This document shows positions 37,194 through 46,006 of a stretch of 64,000 nucleotides of DNA, piece by piece; position 1 is the stretch's first letter, and each line of letters starts with the position of its first letter. Below the pieces are notes generated by a model. It searched no databases and was not told the origin of the DNA. It saw nothing but the letters and a program-made list of their open reading frames with translations. This stretch comes from Salegentibacter maritimus (GTDB taxonomy: Bacteria; Bacteroidota; Bacteroidia; Flavobacteriales; Flavobacteriaceae): NCBI RefSeq assembly GCF_016236915.1, contig NZ_JAEHOK010000002.1:1-64000 (forward strand), read 5' to 3'. The position numbers were made by a program, and so were the translations under genes.

Positions 37194-37703
37194 TTACATT
37201 CCCAATTCAGCTTTTACATCGGCCATAAGGTCTTTACCATCAGCAAGGATTACTCCGGTTCCTGTGGTAGAATCCAATACATAATCAAAACCTTGTTCTC
37301 TGGCTACTTTTTGGATAGCTTCACGAGCTTTTTCAATTACCGGTCTAATTAGATCGTTTTCTTTCTTTTGAAGTTCCTGTCTGGCTCTTTGGCTATGTTC
37401 CTGTATTCTTCTTTCGGTAGCCTGTAATTCACTGGCTCTCTTAGCGTTTTCTTCTTCTGTTACTGTTTCGGCTTCAGATTGGTAACGCTGCATAGTATTT
37501 TGTGCTTCGGTAAGCATATCTTTAATCTCTGCATCATAAGTTTTCTCTAACTTTTGAAGCTGTGACATTGCATCTTTATAAGCAGGCATAGTTTCTACTA
37601 ACTCCTGGGTTGCGATATGGGCAACTTTGGTTTGTGCACTTGTAAATGCAGTAGCTCCTATGGTTAATGCAAGGGCTATAAAAAGTGTTTTGAATTGTTT
37701 CAT
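37194..37703 (-). CDS. OmpH/Skp-family periplasmic chaperone
   Basis: A 169-residue Skp-type chaperone that holds unfolded outer-membrane proteins in the periplasm. Signal peptide TLFIALALTIGATAFTSAQ is followed by a beta strand and a long coiled coil (about 45-120), then KVAREQGFDYVLDSTTGTGVILADG, the conserved C-terminal part. It lies 43 bp after a larger paralogue and downstream of bamA, the standard flavobacterial order, and supplies substrates to the Bam machinery. Confidence 0.94.
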   Translation of the reverse strand: MKQFKTLFIALALTIGATAFTSAQTKVAHIATQELVETMPAYKDAMSQLQKLEKTYDAEIKDMLTEAQNTMQRYQSEAETVTEEENAKRASELQATERRIQEHSQRARQELQKKENDLIRPVIEKAREAIQKVAREQGFDYVLDSTTGTGVILADGKDLMADVKAELGM

Positions 37704-37746
37704 TTTAATTGCTATTAATTGTTTAAGTATTAAGGTTAAAAATTAT

Positions 37747-38550
37747 TTAGTTTATTGTATCTTTTTTGGTCCGTGCCGCTTGAATTGAATCTCTTTTTTC
37801 TTGTCTTTCTCTTAAAATTCTTTCTCTGCGTTCCTCAAATTTTTTCTGTCTAGCTTCTTTAATAGAGTCCTGTTTTCTTCTTCTTTCTTCTATTAAAGCT
37901 TCGCGTTCGTTCTTTCTGTCTTGAATAGCTTGTTCTCGTGCACTTAATTCTTCATCTTCTTCTGCTGTGCGAGCTTCAGCTCTTTCTAGTTCCAGTTCTT
38001 CTTGTTTTGTTTCAATTTGCCTTCTGTTAGCAGCTCTATTTATGCTCCTTAGCACCTGGTCACTTAAATCAAAACGGTTTTTTGCAAAAAGCATACCCGA
38101 TTCAGCATTTCTGTCAAATATAAAGTCAAAATTCCTGGTCTCGGCTATTTCCTGAACTGCAGCGAAAACCTGATCTTGAATAGGCTTTATCAATTGCCTT
38201 TTTTGGATCATATAATCACCTTTTGGGCCAAAACGTTTTTGTTCATATTCTGTAGCTTGTTCTTGCTGATAAGCGATTTCTTCTTCCCGCTCTTCAATTA
38301 ATTCGGGAGTGAGTAGCGCTCTTTCGTTTTCAAGACTACTTTTCATTTCGGCAATTTCGTTGCGTTTTTGCTCAATTTCAATTTGCCATTCTTCAACTCT
38401 TTGATCTAGTTGAGTTGAAGCTTGCTGATATTCGGGAACATTTTCAAGGATATACTCCATATCTACATAGCCTATATTCATTGGTTTTTGGGCATTAGCC
38501 CCAAACCCAAGTGAAATAAAAACTATCAATAAAAATGTTCTTCTAAGCAT
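37747..38550 (-). CDS. OmpH/Skp-family protein with long charged C-terminal coil
   Basis: A 267-residue paralogue of Skp. Signal peptide (FLLIVFISLGFGANAQ), then NIGYVDMEYILENVPEY, coiled coil, and the globular NFDFIFDRNAESGMLFA block, which completes a Skp core by about residue 175. Another 90 residues follow, almost wholly charged and coiled (AREQAIQDRKNEREALIEE and further EERRERILRERQEKRDS), absent from E. coli Skp. The tail may extend the chaperone tentacles. The gene lies 33 bp after bamA and 43 bp before the smaller ompH. Confidence 0.93.
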   Translation of the reverse strand: MLRRTFLLIVFISLGFGANAQKPMNIGYVDMEYILENVPEYQQASTQLDQRVEEWQIEIEQKRNEIAEMKSSLENERALLTPELIEEREEEIAYQQEQATEYEQKRFGPKGDYMIQKRQLIKPIQDQVFAAVQEIAETRNFDFIFDRNAESGMLFAKNRFDLSDQVLRSINRAANRRQIETKQEELELERAEARTAEEDEELSAREQAIQDRKNEREALIEERRRKQDSIKEARQKKFEERRERILRERQEKRDSIQAARTKKDTIN

Positions 38551-38583
38551 ACTTAAAACGAATATAGAAAATATCGTGCCAAA

Positions 38584-41202
38584 TTAAAATTGCTGTCCAA
38601 TTATGAAATGTGTTTCCCATCCATTAGCTCCGGGTTGTCCCCCAATAGAATCAAAACCATATCCAAAATCTATACCTAGTAAACCAAAGGCAGGCATAAA
38701 GATTCTCAACCCTGCGCCGGCAGATCTATTTAATTGAAAAGGATTAAAGTCCCTAAAATTATCGTAGGAAGCACCTGCTTCCAAGAATGTAAGGGCGTAA
38801 ATAGATGCCGAAGGTTTTAGGGTGATGGGGTATCTTAATTCTAAAGAGTATTTGTTATAGATAGTGGCACCATCGTCGTTAACCCCAGCCGGGCGGTCTA
38901 AAGGTACTACAGATTGATTAGGGTAACCTCTTAATTGAATGGTTTCTCTACCATCTAAACTAAAAGCGCCAAGGCCATCACCCCCAAGAAAGAATCTCTC
39001 GAAAGGAGGTACACCACGTTCGTTGTTATATGCTCCAAGGAAACCGTATTCAGCGTTGGTTCTTAATACAAGTTTGTCGTAGATTTGAGTATACCACTCT
39101 CCACTAAACTTAACCTTGTAAAATTCCAACCAGTTAAATTTCTTCTGATCTATTTTTCGTTGGTCACCAACTGCGTTTTCAGGAGTAACCCTGTCACCTT
39201 GTTGGTTTATTAGATTTCCGTTTTCATCTTCTAATTGGTATTCCCTTTTTTCGGCTAAATTGGCATAGTCTACACCATTCCAAAGCGAGTATGGAGGAGT
39301 GAATTTAGCTGTAAGCTTAAATTTAGAACCTCCCATTGGGAAAATTGGGTTTACATAAGTATTATCTCTAGTTAGGCCAAATGTGTAGGTGAAGTTATTA
39401 GAGTGCCCGTCACCAAATGTAAATAGGCCGGTGTTATAATTGTTTAAATTATAACGCTGAAAACCTAGTGAGTGTGATACAGTAATATAAGGATCTGGCA
39501 CTGTTAAACGTTTCGCAAGGCCAATATTTACACCAAGTATATCAAAACTTCTACTCCTGTCTGCCTCTCTGTTTATATAATCAAATAAGAACTGTCTTGT
39601 ATAAGAGAAAGACGTTTGAAGGCTTACCGGTTTTTTACCGCCAAGCCACGGCTCCATAAAGGATAAGCTGTAGGTTTGATAAAAAGTACTTGCCTGTGCC
39701 CTAAGTGAAAGTGTTTGCCCATCTCCCATAGGTACAGGTTTATAGGCTTCTTTATCAAAAATTCCAGATAAAGAGAAGTTGTTGAAAGAAAGCCCTAAAG
39801 TACCAATAAAGCCACCGCCACCATAACCACCTTGTAGTTCTATTTGGCTGGCACCGGCTTCTACTACAGAATATTCAAGATCTAAAGTACCAGATTGTGG
39901 ATCGGGGTCTACAAATTTTGGTTCTAATTGTTCTGCGTCAAAGAAACCTAGTTGCCCAAGTTCCCTTACAGTATTTACTACATCTTCTTGACTATATTTT
40001 TGCCCGGGCTTGGTTCTTAATTCACGGTAAATTACGTGATCTTTGGTTTTGTCGTTACCAGTTACTTTAATATTGTTGAAATAAGCCTCTTTTCCTTCAA
40101 CAATTCTAATTTCAAAGTCTATGGTGTCGTTATAAACATTGGTTTCAACAAGGTTTATATTAGAGAATAAATAACCATTATTTTTATATAGGTTAGAAAG
40201 ATCTTCTCCATCTGGTTTGGTTTCATCGGCAATTCTTTTGTCTAGAAGTACCCCGTTGTAAACATCTCCTTTTTTTATACCCAAAACACTAGCTAATTGG
40301 ATATCTGAATAAACCGAATTTCCTAGAAAATCGATGTTTCCAATATAATATTGATCCCCCTCTTCAATTTTAAGATTTAAAGCAATGGTTTCGTCATCTA
40401 TTTCAACCAAAGAGTCTTTTACAATTCGCGCATCACGGTAACCACTTTCTTTGTATTTATCTATAAGGCTTTCTTTATCTTCCTGATAGTCTGCCCTTAC
40501 AAATTTAGATCTTTTCCAGAAGCGAATAATATTCTTCTGTTTTGTGTTTTTCATAGACCTTCTAAGCTTTGCGTCAGAAAACTTTTCATTTCCGCTAAAG
40601 CTAATTTCAGAAATCTTTATACGATCTCCCTGGTCTATATCTATTAGCATATTAACCAGGTTCACGTTGGCCGTAGTATCGTTTACCTCACTAGTGCTAA
40701 TTTTGGCTTTAGCGTTAAAATATCCTTCTTTTCGATACTTGCTTTCAATATAGTTTTTAGTGGTAGTAATAAGGTTTTCTGAAACTTTAGTGCCCGCTCT
40801 TAGCTTATTCTCCTTAATTATTTCTTCCTGTTCCCTTTTCTTAAGTCCGGTAACCTTTACTTTATTAAGCTTAGGAACTTCCTGGATTTCAATTTCCAAA
40901 TCGGCTACATTGCCATCGCTTACGTTGGTGATATAGAAATTGATATCGCTAAATTGATCAATATCCCATAATTTATTGATAACGCTACTTATTTTATCAC
41001 CGGGAATATAGATTTCTTCACCTTTTTTTAAGCCGGTATAAGCAATTACAGTTTGCTCGTTAAAACTAACGGTACCGGTAACTTTTATATCTCCAATTAC
41101 ATACTTCTTTCCATCTTCTAGTGGTAAGCCTTGGGCTTGGGAAGAAATACTAAAAATTAAACTAAAGGCTACGGCCAGAAGGCTTACTATTTTTTTCGTC
41201 AT
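38584..41202 (-). CDS. bamA: Outer membrane protein assembly factor BamA
   Basis: BamA inserts beta-barrel proteins into the outer membrane. The 872-residue chain has a signal peptide (KIVSLLAVAFSLIFSISSQAQ), five POTRA domains (about 30-440, e.g. GDIKVTGTVSF, KVKVTGLKKREQEE, ISEISFSGNEKFSD, IGNIDFLGNSVYSD, FNNIKVTGNDKTKD) and a C-terminal barrel ending GWETHFIIGQQF. I start at ATG 41202, which gives the signal peptide directly; the longer frame from 41340 overlaps uppS and adds 46 unconserved residues. It lies 7 bp downstream of uppS, as in other flavobacteria, and is followed by two ompH genes. Confidence 0.96.
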   Translation of the reverse strand: MTKKIVSLLAVAFSLIFSISSQAQGLPLEDGKKYVIGDIKVTGTVSFNEQTVIAYTGLKKGEEIYIPGDKISSVINKLWDIDQFSDINFYITNVSDGNVADLEIEIQEVPKLNKVKVTGLKKREQEEIIKENKLRAGTKVSENLITTTKNYIESKYRKEGYFNAKAKISTSEVNDTTANVNLVNMLIDIDQGDRIKISEISFSGNEKFSDAKLRRSMKNTKQKNIIRFWKRSKFVRADYQEDKESLIDKYKESGYRDARIVKDSLVEIDDETIALNLKIEEGDQYYIGNIDFLGNSVYSDIQLASVLGIKKGDVYNGVLLDKRIADETKPDGEDLSNLYKNNGYLFSNINLVETNVYNDTIDFEIRIVEGKEAYFNNIKVTGNDKTKDHVIYRELRTKPGQKYSQEDVVNTVRELGQLGFFDAEQLEPKFVDPDPQSGTLDLEYSVVEAGASQIELQGGYGGGGFIGTLGLSFNNFSLSGIFDKEAYKPVPMGDGQTLSLRAQASTFYQTYSLSFMEPWLGGKKPVSLQTSFSYTRQFLFDYINREADRSRSFDILGVNIGLAKRLTVPDPYITVSHSLGFQRYNLNNYNTGLFTFGDGHSNNFTYTFGLTRDNTYVNPIFPMGGSKFKLTAKFTPPYSLWNGVDYANLAEKREYQLEDENGNLINQQGDRVTPENAVGDQRKIDQKKFNWLEFYKVKFSGEWYTQIYDKLVLRTNAEYGFLGAYNNERGVPPFERFFLGGDGLGAFSLDGRETIQLRGYPNQSVVPLDRPAGVNDDGATIYNKYSLELRYPITLKPSASIYALTFLEAGASYDNFRDFNPFQLNRSAGAGLRIFMPAFGLLGIDFGYGFDSIGGQPGANGWETHFIIGQQF

Positions 41203-41209
41203 GGATGCG

Positions 41210-41950
41210 CTAACTAAGTTGCTCACTGGTTTTTCCAAATCGTCGTTCTCTATTTTGATAATTGTAAATGGCCTCAAAAAGATTTTCTTTCCTAAAATCT
41301 GGCCATAATATTTTTGTAAAATATAATTCGGCATAAGCAATTTGCCATAAAAGGAAATTGCTTATACGTTGTTCTCCGCTGGTTCTGATCAATAAATCTA
41401 CCTCTGGAAAATTTCGGGTGTAAAGATGCTGATTTATAACCGATTCATCAATAGCATCGGCAGTTATTTCATTATTTTTAACTTTCAGGCTAATTTCTCT
41501 TATAGCAGAGCTTAATTCTTCACGAGAACCATAACTAAGCGCAAGGTTAAGGACCATGCGATTATTGGCTTTGGTTTTCTCTATCACCTCATGAAGTTCT
41601 TTGTATACCTTTTTAGGCAATGTTTTTAAGTTACCTATGGCATTTAACCTGATATTATTCTTTTGAAGTGTTTTAATTTCCTTTTTTAATGAGGAAACCA
41701 AAAGGCGCATTAGGGTATCTACTTCTAATTTTGGCCGATTCCAGTTTTCTGTTGAAAAAGCATACAGACTTAAATACTCAATCCCAATTTCGGCAGAAGC
41801 TTCTACCACGTCACGTACAGCTGTGGTGCCTTCTTCGTGCCCTGCTGCTCTTAGAAAGCCTTTTTGCCTTGCCCACCTACCATTGCCATCCATAATAATG
41901 GCAATGTGTTTCGGTAATTTTTTAAGGTCTATATTCTCTTTGTAATTCAT
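41210..41950 (-). CDS. uppS: Isoprenyl transferase (undecaprenyl diphosphate synthase)
   Basis: UppS extends farnesyl diphosphate to C55, the carrier lipid for peptidoglycan and O-antigen. At 246 residues it is normal. Catalytic Asp lies in AIIMDGNGRWARQKG (near residue 20); STENWNRP and RTSGEQRISNFLLWQIAYAEL are conserved substrate motifs. It is 1 bp after the porG-like gene and 7 bp before bamA, clearly co-transcribed. Its supply of isoprenoid precursors connects with the mevalonate genes at 58-61 kb. Confidence 0.96.
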   Translation of the reverse strand: MNYKENIDLKKLPKHIAIIMDGNGRWARQKGFLRAAGHEEGTTAVRDVVEASAEIGIEYLSLYAFSTENWNRPKLEVDTLMRLLVSSLKKEIKTLQKNNIRLNAIGNLKTLPKKVYKELHEVIEKTKANNRMVLNLALSYGSREELSSAIREISLKVKNNEITADAIDESVINQHLYTRNFPEVDLLIRTSGEQRISNFLLWQIAYAELYFTKILWPDFRKENLFEAIYNYQNRERRFGKTSEQLS

Positions 41951-41951
41951 A

Positions 41952-42656
41952 TTAAAATCGGCTATAGCAAGGTTTCCTTCCCCACGAAAAGGTGAAGTTT
42001 ACACCGGTAAATACATACCAGTCGTTGGTGTTTCTATTTCCAAATTCTTTTTCAGGCATTCTGTTTCCAAAAATTTCTTCGGGCCAGCTTCCGTCCAGGT
42101 TGTCGGTAAAGGTGTAACGCACTCCTATTTCCAAAGCGCCTACTATGCCTTGTGTAATACTTTCTTTGTAACCAAAAATTACAGGAATTGAGAAATCCCA
42201 GTTGGCACCTTGATTTTCGAGTTCGCCATTAGGGAAATTCGCATTTAATAATAAATGGTCGGCTCTAAAATAAGTGATACCGGTATAAAGATAAGGCGAG
42301 CTTTGTGGGTGGCCTTCGTGAAGGTCGAAACTCCAGAAATTATATTCTAAGCCTAGAGAGGCTTCAGCGATTGTATTGGTAAAGGAATATCCTCTTTTTG
42401 CTCTTCTGGGGTCATTAGAATTAGCATCATCGGCACTTATTTCAGCATATAGAAGGGAAAATCTAAACGCATGGCGTGCGCTACGATTCCATTTAATAAG
42501 TGCACCGCCAACCAGATTGTTGGGAAGTACAAAATTGGTTCGGCCTACATCGCCAATATAATTAGCGCCACCAATATATGGTCCCGCTTCAAATGTTTGC
42601 GATTGCGTTTTTGGAGTAAAAATAAGCAAGATTACTACAACTAATAGGTACCTCAT
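41952..42656 (-). CDS. PorG-like (DUF6089) type IX secretion outer-membrane protein
   Basis: A 234-residue outer-membrane protein with signal peptide (YLLVVVILLIFTPKTQSQ) and an eight-strand type barrel. The opening FEAGPYIGGANYIGDVGRTNFV and the closing WYVFTGVNFTFSWGRKPCY are typical of DUF6089 proteins. In Porphyromonas and Flavobacterium the related PorG associates with the PorK/PorN ring of type IX secretion, and its gene also lies beside uppS, which supports the assignment. It is 1 bp before uppS. Which exact role it has here is inferred. Confidence 0.8.
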   Translation of the reverse strand: MRYLLVVVILLIFTPKTQSQTFEAGPYIGGANYIGDVGRTNFVLPNNLVGGALIKWNRSARHAFRFSLLYAEISADDANSNDPRRAKRGYSFTNTIAEASLGLEYNFWSFDLHEGHPQSSPYLYTGITYFRADHLLLNANFPNGELENQGANWDFSIPVIFGYKESITQGIVGALEIGVRYTFTDNLDGSWPEEIFGNRMPEKEFGNRNTNDWYVFTGVNFTFSWGRKPCYSRF

Positions 42657-42756
42657 AGGTTTTCAAAAGTTTGCAAATATAACAATAATGTTTGCTCTAC
42701 AATAATTTGAGCAAATTTGTATATGTTCTTAAACAGTTTTTAAAATCATTTATTGC

Positions 42757-43641
42757 TTAATTACGCTTATCTTCTCCCCACATAAGCTTTTTTCGCAGGG
42801 TTTGGAGAAAACTATCGCCTTTAAGTTCAACAAGGTTTATGGTGTAGGGTGCTTTTTCTATAATAATTTCGGTATCATTTTCCAGAGTGGCAATTCTGGA
42901 ATCCATAGAGACTAAATGAGATTCTTCGCGGCCAGTTACCCTAAGGGTTATTTTGGTATCGTCTTTTACAACTAGGGGTCGCGCATTTAAATTGTGTGGT
43001 GCAATTGGGGTGATAATTATAGAACCTGCATCTGGCGTAATTACAGGCCCTCCACAACTAAGTGAGTAGCCAGTAGAGCCAGTTGGGGTAGATACAATTA
43101 ACCCATCTGCCCAGTAAGAGTTTAAATACTGGTCGTTTAACCAGGTATCTACTGTAATCATAGATGTGGTGTTCTTTCGGCTTACGGCTATTTCATTTAA
43201 AGAGATATTCTTAAAAACAGGATCATTGTTGGGAGGATTTGTGCTTATATTTAATACCGTACGTGAGGAAATACTAAAATTCTTTTGCAGTATGGTCTCT
43301 AAGCTACTTTTAATTTCCTCTTTTTGCATGGTAGCCAAAAAGCCTAACCTTCCCGTATTGATGCCTACAATAGGAATATCTAAGTTTCTAATGTAGTTGA
43401 TAGATTTTAAAATAGTGCCGTCTCCACCAATGCAAAAGAATAGGTCGAAGCTGTTATTTAGTTCTTCGAATGTACTAAAATGCGAATAGTCTTCAGTAAT
43501 TGTTTTGTTTAAATGAATAAGTTCCAGGAAATTCTTTTCAATAATTACATTGATGTTTTTGCGCTTTAGTAATTCCAGAAGCTCTCCAATATAAGTTCCG
43601 GCATTAGTATGGTAAAACTGACCGTAGATACCTACTTTCAT
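42757..43641 (-). CDS. nadK: NAD kinase
   Basis: NadK phosphorylates NAD to NADP in the cytoplasm. The 294-residue chain has the family signatures CIGGDGTILKSI (with the catalytic Asp), GINTGRLGFLA, SLNEIAV and the glycine-rich TPTGSTGYSLSCGGPVITPD. It overlaps the CBS gene upstream by 4 bp and stands 100 bp before porG. The order CBS-nadK-porG-uppS-bamA is a familiar flavobacterial arrangement. Confidence 0.97.
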   Translation of the reverse strand: MKVGIYGQFYHTNAGTYIGELLELLKRKNINVIIEKNFLELIHLNKTITEDYSHFSTFEELNNSFDLFFCIGGDGTILKSINYIRNLDIPIVGINTGRLGFLATMQKEEIKSSLETILQKNFSISSRTVLNISTNPPNNDPVFKNISLNEIAVSRKNTTSMITVDTWLNDQYLNSYWADGLIVSTPTGSTGYSLSCGGPVITPDAGSIIITPIAPHNLNARPLVVKDDTKITLRVTGREESHLVSMDSRIATLENDTEIIIEKAPYTINLVELKGDSFLQTLRKKLMWGEDKRN

Positions 43642-44294
43642 ATATTCAGGTATTTATCCAGATATTTAGAGCGGTCTCTAAGATTTTTGTTGAAATTATC
43701 TTCCCTGTGCTCTGAAATTATTTTATAACCATACCTACGGAAAGACTGGATGATCTCATTTATTCCCGACGGACTTAATTTGATGGTGATTTGAACCACA
43801 TCATTTTCAATTTTTGAAATAAAAGACCCCAAAATATTGGCGCTGTTCGATTCTATAATTTGAGCAATTTCACTAAAAGAATAATCCTTGCTCCCTTTTT
43901 GAATTACAATAATATTTCCGGCTTCGCTTAAAAATGGTGTTTCGTTAAATAATGCGATAATCTCGTTAAGCTCTACATAACCTAAATAGTGATTTTCTTC
44001 GTCCAAAACGGGTAAAATATTCGTGTTATTTTGCGCAAAACGTTCTAAAATATCCAACCAAAAATCGGTGTTTCTAACAAAAAAGCCTTCTAAGGCATAC
44101 TGGTAATCTTCTAAAGATTTTTCTGCTTCAAAACAGCGAATATCATTTTCTGAGATACAACCCATATAAATACCGTGGTTTTCTACCGGCAAATGCGAAT
44201 AGGTTAGCTGGTTGAACAAGTCTTGAACTTCCCCAATCTTATCAGAAAAATGCCTTATGGAGACATCGTTTATTATAAAATTATCCATCTTCAT
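43638..44294 (-). CDS. CBS-domain protein
   Basis: A 218-residue cytoplasmic protein with two CBS motifs (about 5-60 and 70-130) that may sense adenosine nucleotides, followed by an ACT-like C-terminal region (roughly 145-200, FISKIENDVVQITIKL). Landmarks are QLTYSHLPVENHGIYMGCISENDIRCF and NILPVLDEENHYLGYVELNEI. It overlaps nadK by 4 bp, so nucleotide-linked control of NAD kinase or the envelope operon is possible but unproven. Start ATG 44294 (MKMDNFIINDVS) is preferred over 44339, whose extra residues are not conserved in style. Divergent from pdxJ. Confidence 0.85.
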   Translation of the reverse strand: MKMDNFIINDVSIRHFSDKIGEVQDLFNQLTYSHLPVENHGIYMGCISENDIRCFEAEKSLEDYQYALEGFFVRNTDFWLDILERFAQNNTNILPVLDEENHYLGYVELNEIIALFNETPFLSEAGNIIVIQKGSKDYSFSEIAQIIESNSANILGSFISKIENDVVQITIKLSPSGINEIIQSFRRYGYKIISEHREDNFNKNLRDRSKYLDKYLNI

Positions 44295-44358
44295 GATGTC
44301 GTTTCCTTTATGATGCAAATTAATTAAAATAAAATTCATTAGAGCATTCCCAAGTTTG

Positions 44359-44366
44359 TATTTTTG
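44359..44366 (+). promoter_or_regulatory. Likely -7 element of the pdxJ promoter
   Basis: TATTTTTG matches TAnnTTTG and ends 20 bp before the pdxJ ATG at 44386. A TTC at 44335-44337 could be a weak -33 (21-bp gap). Confidence 0.5.
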
Positions 44367-44385
44367 TTAAACAAAAGCTTATAAA

Positions 44386-45099
44386 ATGACGAAATTAAGT
44401 GTAAACATCAACAAAATAGCGACTTTAAGGAATGCCCGTGGTGGAAATATTCCCAATGTGGTTGAAGCTGCTAAAAATATAGAATCTTATGGAGCACAAG
44501 GTATTACGGTGCATCCAAGGCCAGATGAAAGGCATATTACTTATAAAGACGTTAGAGATCTTTCGCCGCTTGTAAAAACTGAATTTAATATTGAAGGAAA
44601 CCCGGTGGCTAAATTTATTAACCTGGTAATGCAGGCAAAACCGGCGCAGGTAACTTTAGTTCCAGATGCTGAAGATGCAATTACTTCAAATGCGGGTTGG
44701 GATACCCTAAAAAACAAAGGGTTTCTTCAGGAAGTGATTCAGGAATTCAAGAATAATGGGATTAGAACTTCCATTTTTGTAGATCCCGACGAGAAAATGA
44801 TTGAAGGAGCTGTGGAAACAGGTACAGACCGCATTGAATTGTATACCGAAGATTTTGCGGTTAAATTTGCGAAAGGGGATAAAACTGCCGTAGCACCTTA
44901 TAAAAACTGTGCTGAATTAGCGCATAAATTAGGTTTGGGAATAAACGCTGGCCACGACCTGTCTTTAGAAAATATAAAATTCTTTAATGATAATGTGCCG
45001 CACCTGGATGAAGTTTCAATTGGGCACGCATTAATTGCTGAAGCACTTTATATGGGGCTTGAAACTACAGTGAAGAAGTATCTGGAGCTGCTTAAATAA
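44386..45099 (+). CDS. pdxJ: Pyridoxine 5'-phosphate synthase
   Basis: PdxJ condenses 1-deoxyxylulose 5-phosphate with 3-amino-2-oxopropyl phosphate to form pyridoxine 5'-phosphate (vitamin B6). The 237-residue TIM barrel has the expected KLSVNINKIATLRNARGGN, GITVHPRPDERHI, FIVDPDE-type region (FVDPDEKM) and INAGHDLSLEN blocks. It is divergent from the CBS-nadK operon and 24 bp before the alpha/beta hydrolase gene. Note that cells using the mevalonate pathway still need 1-deoxyxylulose 5-phosphate for this route. Confidence 0.97.
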   Translation: MTKLSVNINKIATLRNARGGNIPNVVEAAKNIESYGAQGITVHPRPDERHITYKDVRDLSPLVKTEFNIEGNPVAKFINLVMQAKPAQVTLVPDAEDAITSNAGWDTLKNKGFLQEVIQEFKNNGIRTSIFVDPDEKMIEGAVETGTDRIELYTEDFAVKFAKGDKTAVAPYKNCAELAHKLGLGINAGHDLSLENIKFFNDNVPHLDEVSIGHALIAEALYMGLETTVKKYLELLK

Positions 45100-45123
45100 T
45101 TTGTTTTAGAAATAGACATAAAC

Positions 45124-45888
45124 ATGAAATTAAACTCTATAATAATAGGAGAGGGGCAACCGCTCTTAATTCTTCACGGATTCTTGGGCATGAGTGATAA
45201 CTGGAAAACCATTGGCAATAAACTTGCTGAGGAAAAGAAAATCCAGGTTCATCTTATAGATCAACGTAACCATGGTAAAAGCCCGCATACAGATGCTCAT
45301 AGTTATGAGTTGATGGCCGAAGATGTATCGATGTATTGCGAACAACATGCCCTGTCTAATGTTATGCTTTTAGGACATTCTATGGGAGGTAAAACAGCAA
45401 TGCTTGCTGCAGCAAATTATCCTGAGCTAGTGAAAAAGCTCGTAGTGGTAGATATTGCCCCAAAATACTACGAGCCGCATCATCAGCAAATATTGGCTGG
45501 TTTAACAGCTTTGGAAGAGGCTAATTTGCAATCCAGGCAGGAAGCCGATAAAAAACTTTCAGAATATATTTCAGAAAAACCGGTACGACTTTTCCTGCTA
45601 AAAAATTTAAAGCGTAAATCTGAGGGTTCCTATTGCCTTAAAGTTAATTTAGAGACCCTAAAAAACAATATTGAAGAGATTGGCAGGGCGTTTCCGCAGG
45701 ATAAAGCTTTTAAGAATCCCAGCCTTTTTATAAAAGGTGGGGAATCAAATTATATTAAAGAAGAAGACGAAGAAAAAATAAAGAGTCAATTTCCGGCAGC
45801 AGAAATTAAAGAGATTAAAGGTGCAGGTCATTGGGTTCACGCTGAGAAAATAAACGACTTCTATAAGGTTTTGGTTGACTTTCTTTAA
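45124..45888 (+). CDS. Alpha/beta hydrolase (YbfF-like esterase)
   Basis: A 254-residue cytoplasmic alpha/beta hydrolase. The oxyanion segment LHGFLGMSDNW, the nucleophile elbow LGHSMGGKTAM (serine near residue 86) and the terminal GAGHWVHAEKIND with the catalytic histidine are present; an aspartate in the FIKGGESNYI-adjacent region or in VVDIAPKY completes the triad. Closest in style to YbfF-type acyl esterases; substrate unknown. It is 24 bp downstream of pdxJ and likely co-transcribed. Confidence 0.9.
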   Translation: MKLNSIIIGEGQPLLILHGFLGMSDNWKTIGNKLAEEKKIQVHLIDQRNHGKSPHTDAHSYELMAEDVSMYCEQHALSNVMLLGHSMGGKTAMLAAANYPELVKKLVVVDIAPKYYEPHHQQILAGLTALEEANLQSRQEADKKLSEYISEKPVRLFLLKNLKRKSEGSYCLKVNLETLKNNIEEIGRAFPQDKAFKNPSLFIKGGESNYIKEEDEEKIKSQFPAAEIKEIKGAGHWVHAEKINDFYKVLVDFL

Positions 45889-45957
45889 AATCTTTCTAAA
45901 TTTATTATGTGTGCATAATAAATATCGCAATTTTCTTTAGTAATATGTAATTTATGC

Positions 45958-45965
45958 TAAATTTG
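45958..45965 (+). promoter_or_regulatory. Likely -7 element before the FadL-type gene
   Basis: TAAATTTG matches TAnnTTTG; TTTA at 45936-45939 is a weak -33 at the 19-bp gap. It ends 42 bp before the ATG at 46007. Confidence 0.45.
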
Positions 45966-46006
45966 AGGCTAGAAATTATTAGAATTTTATAAAATCCAAA
46001 TCAATT

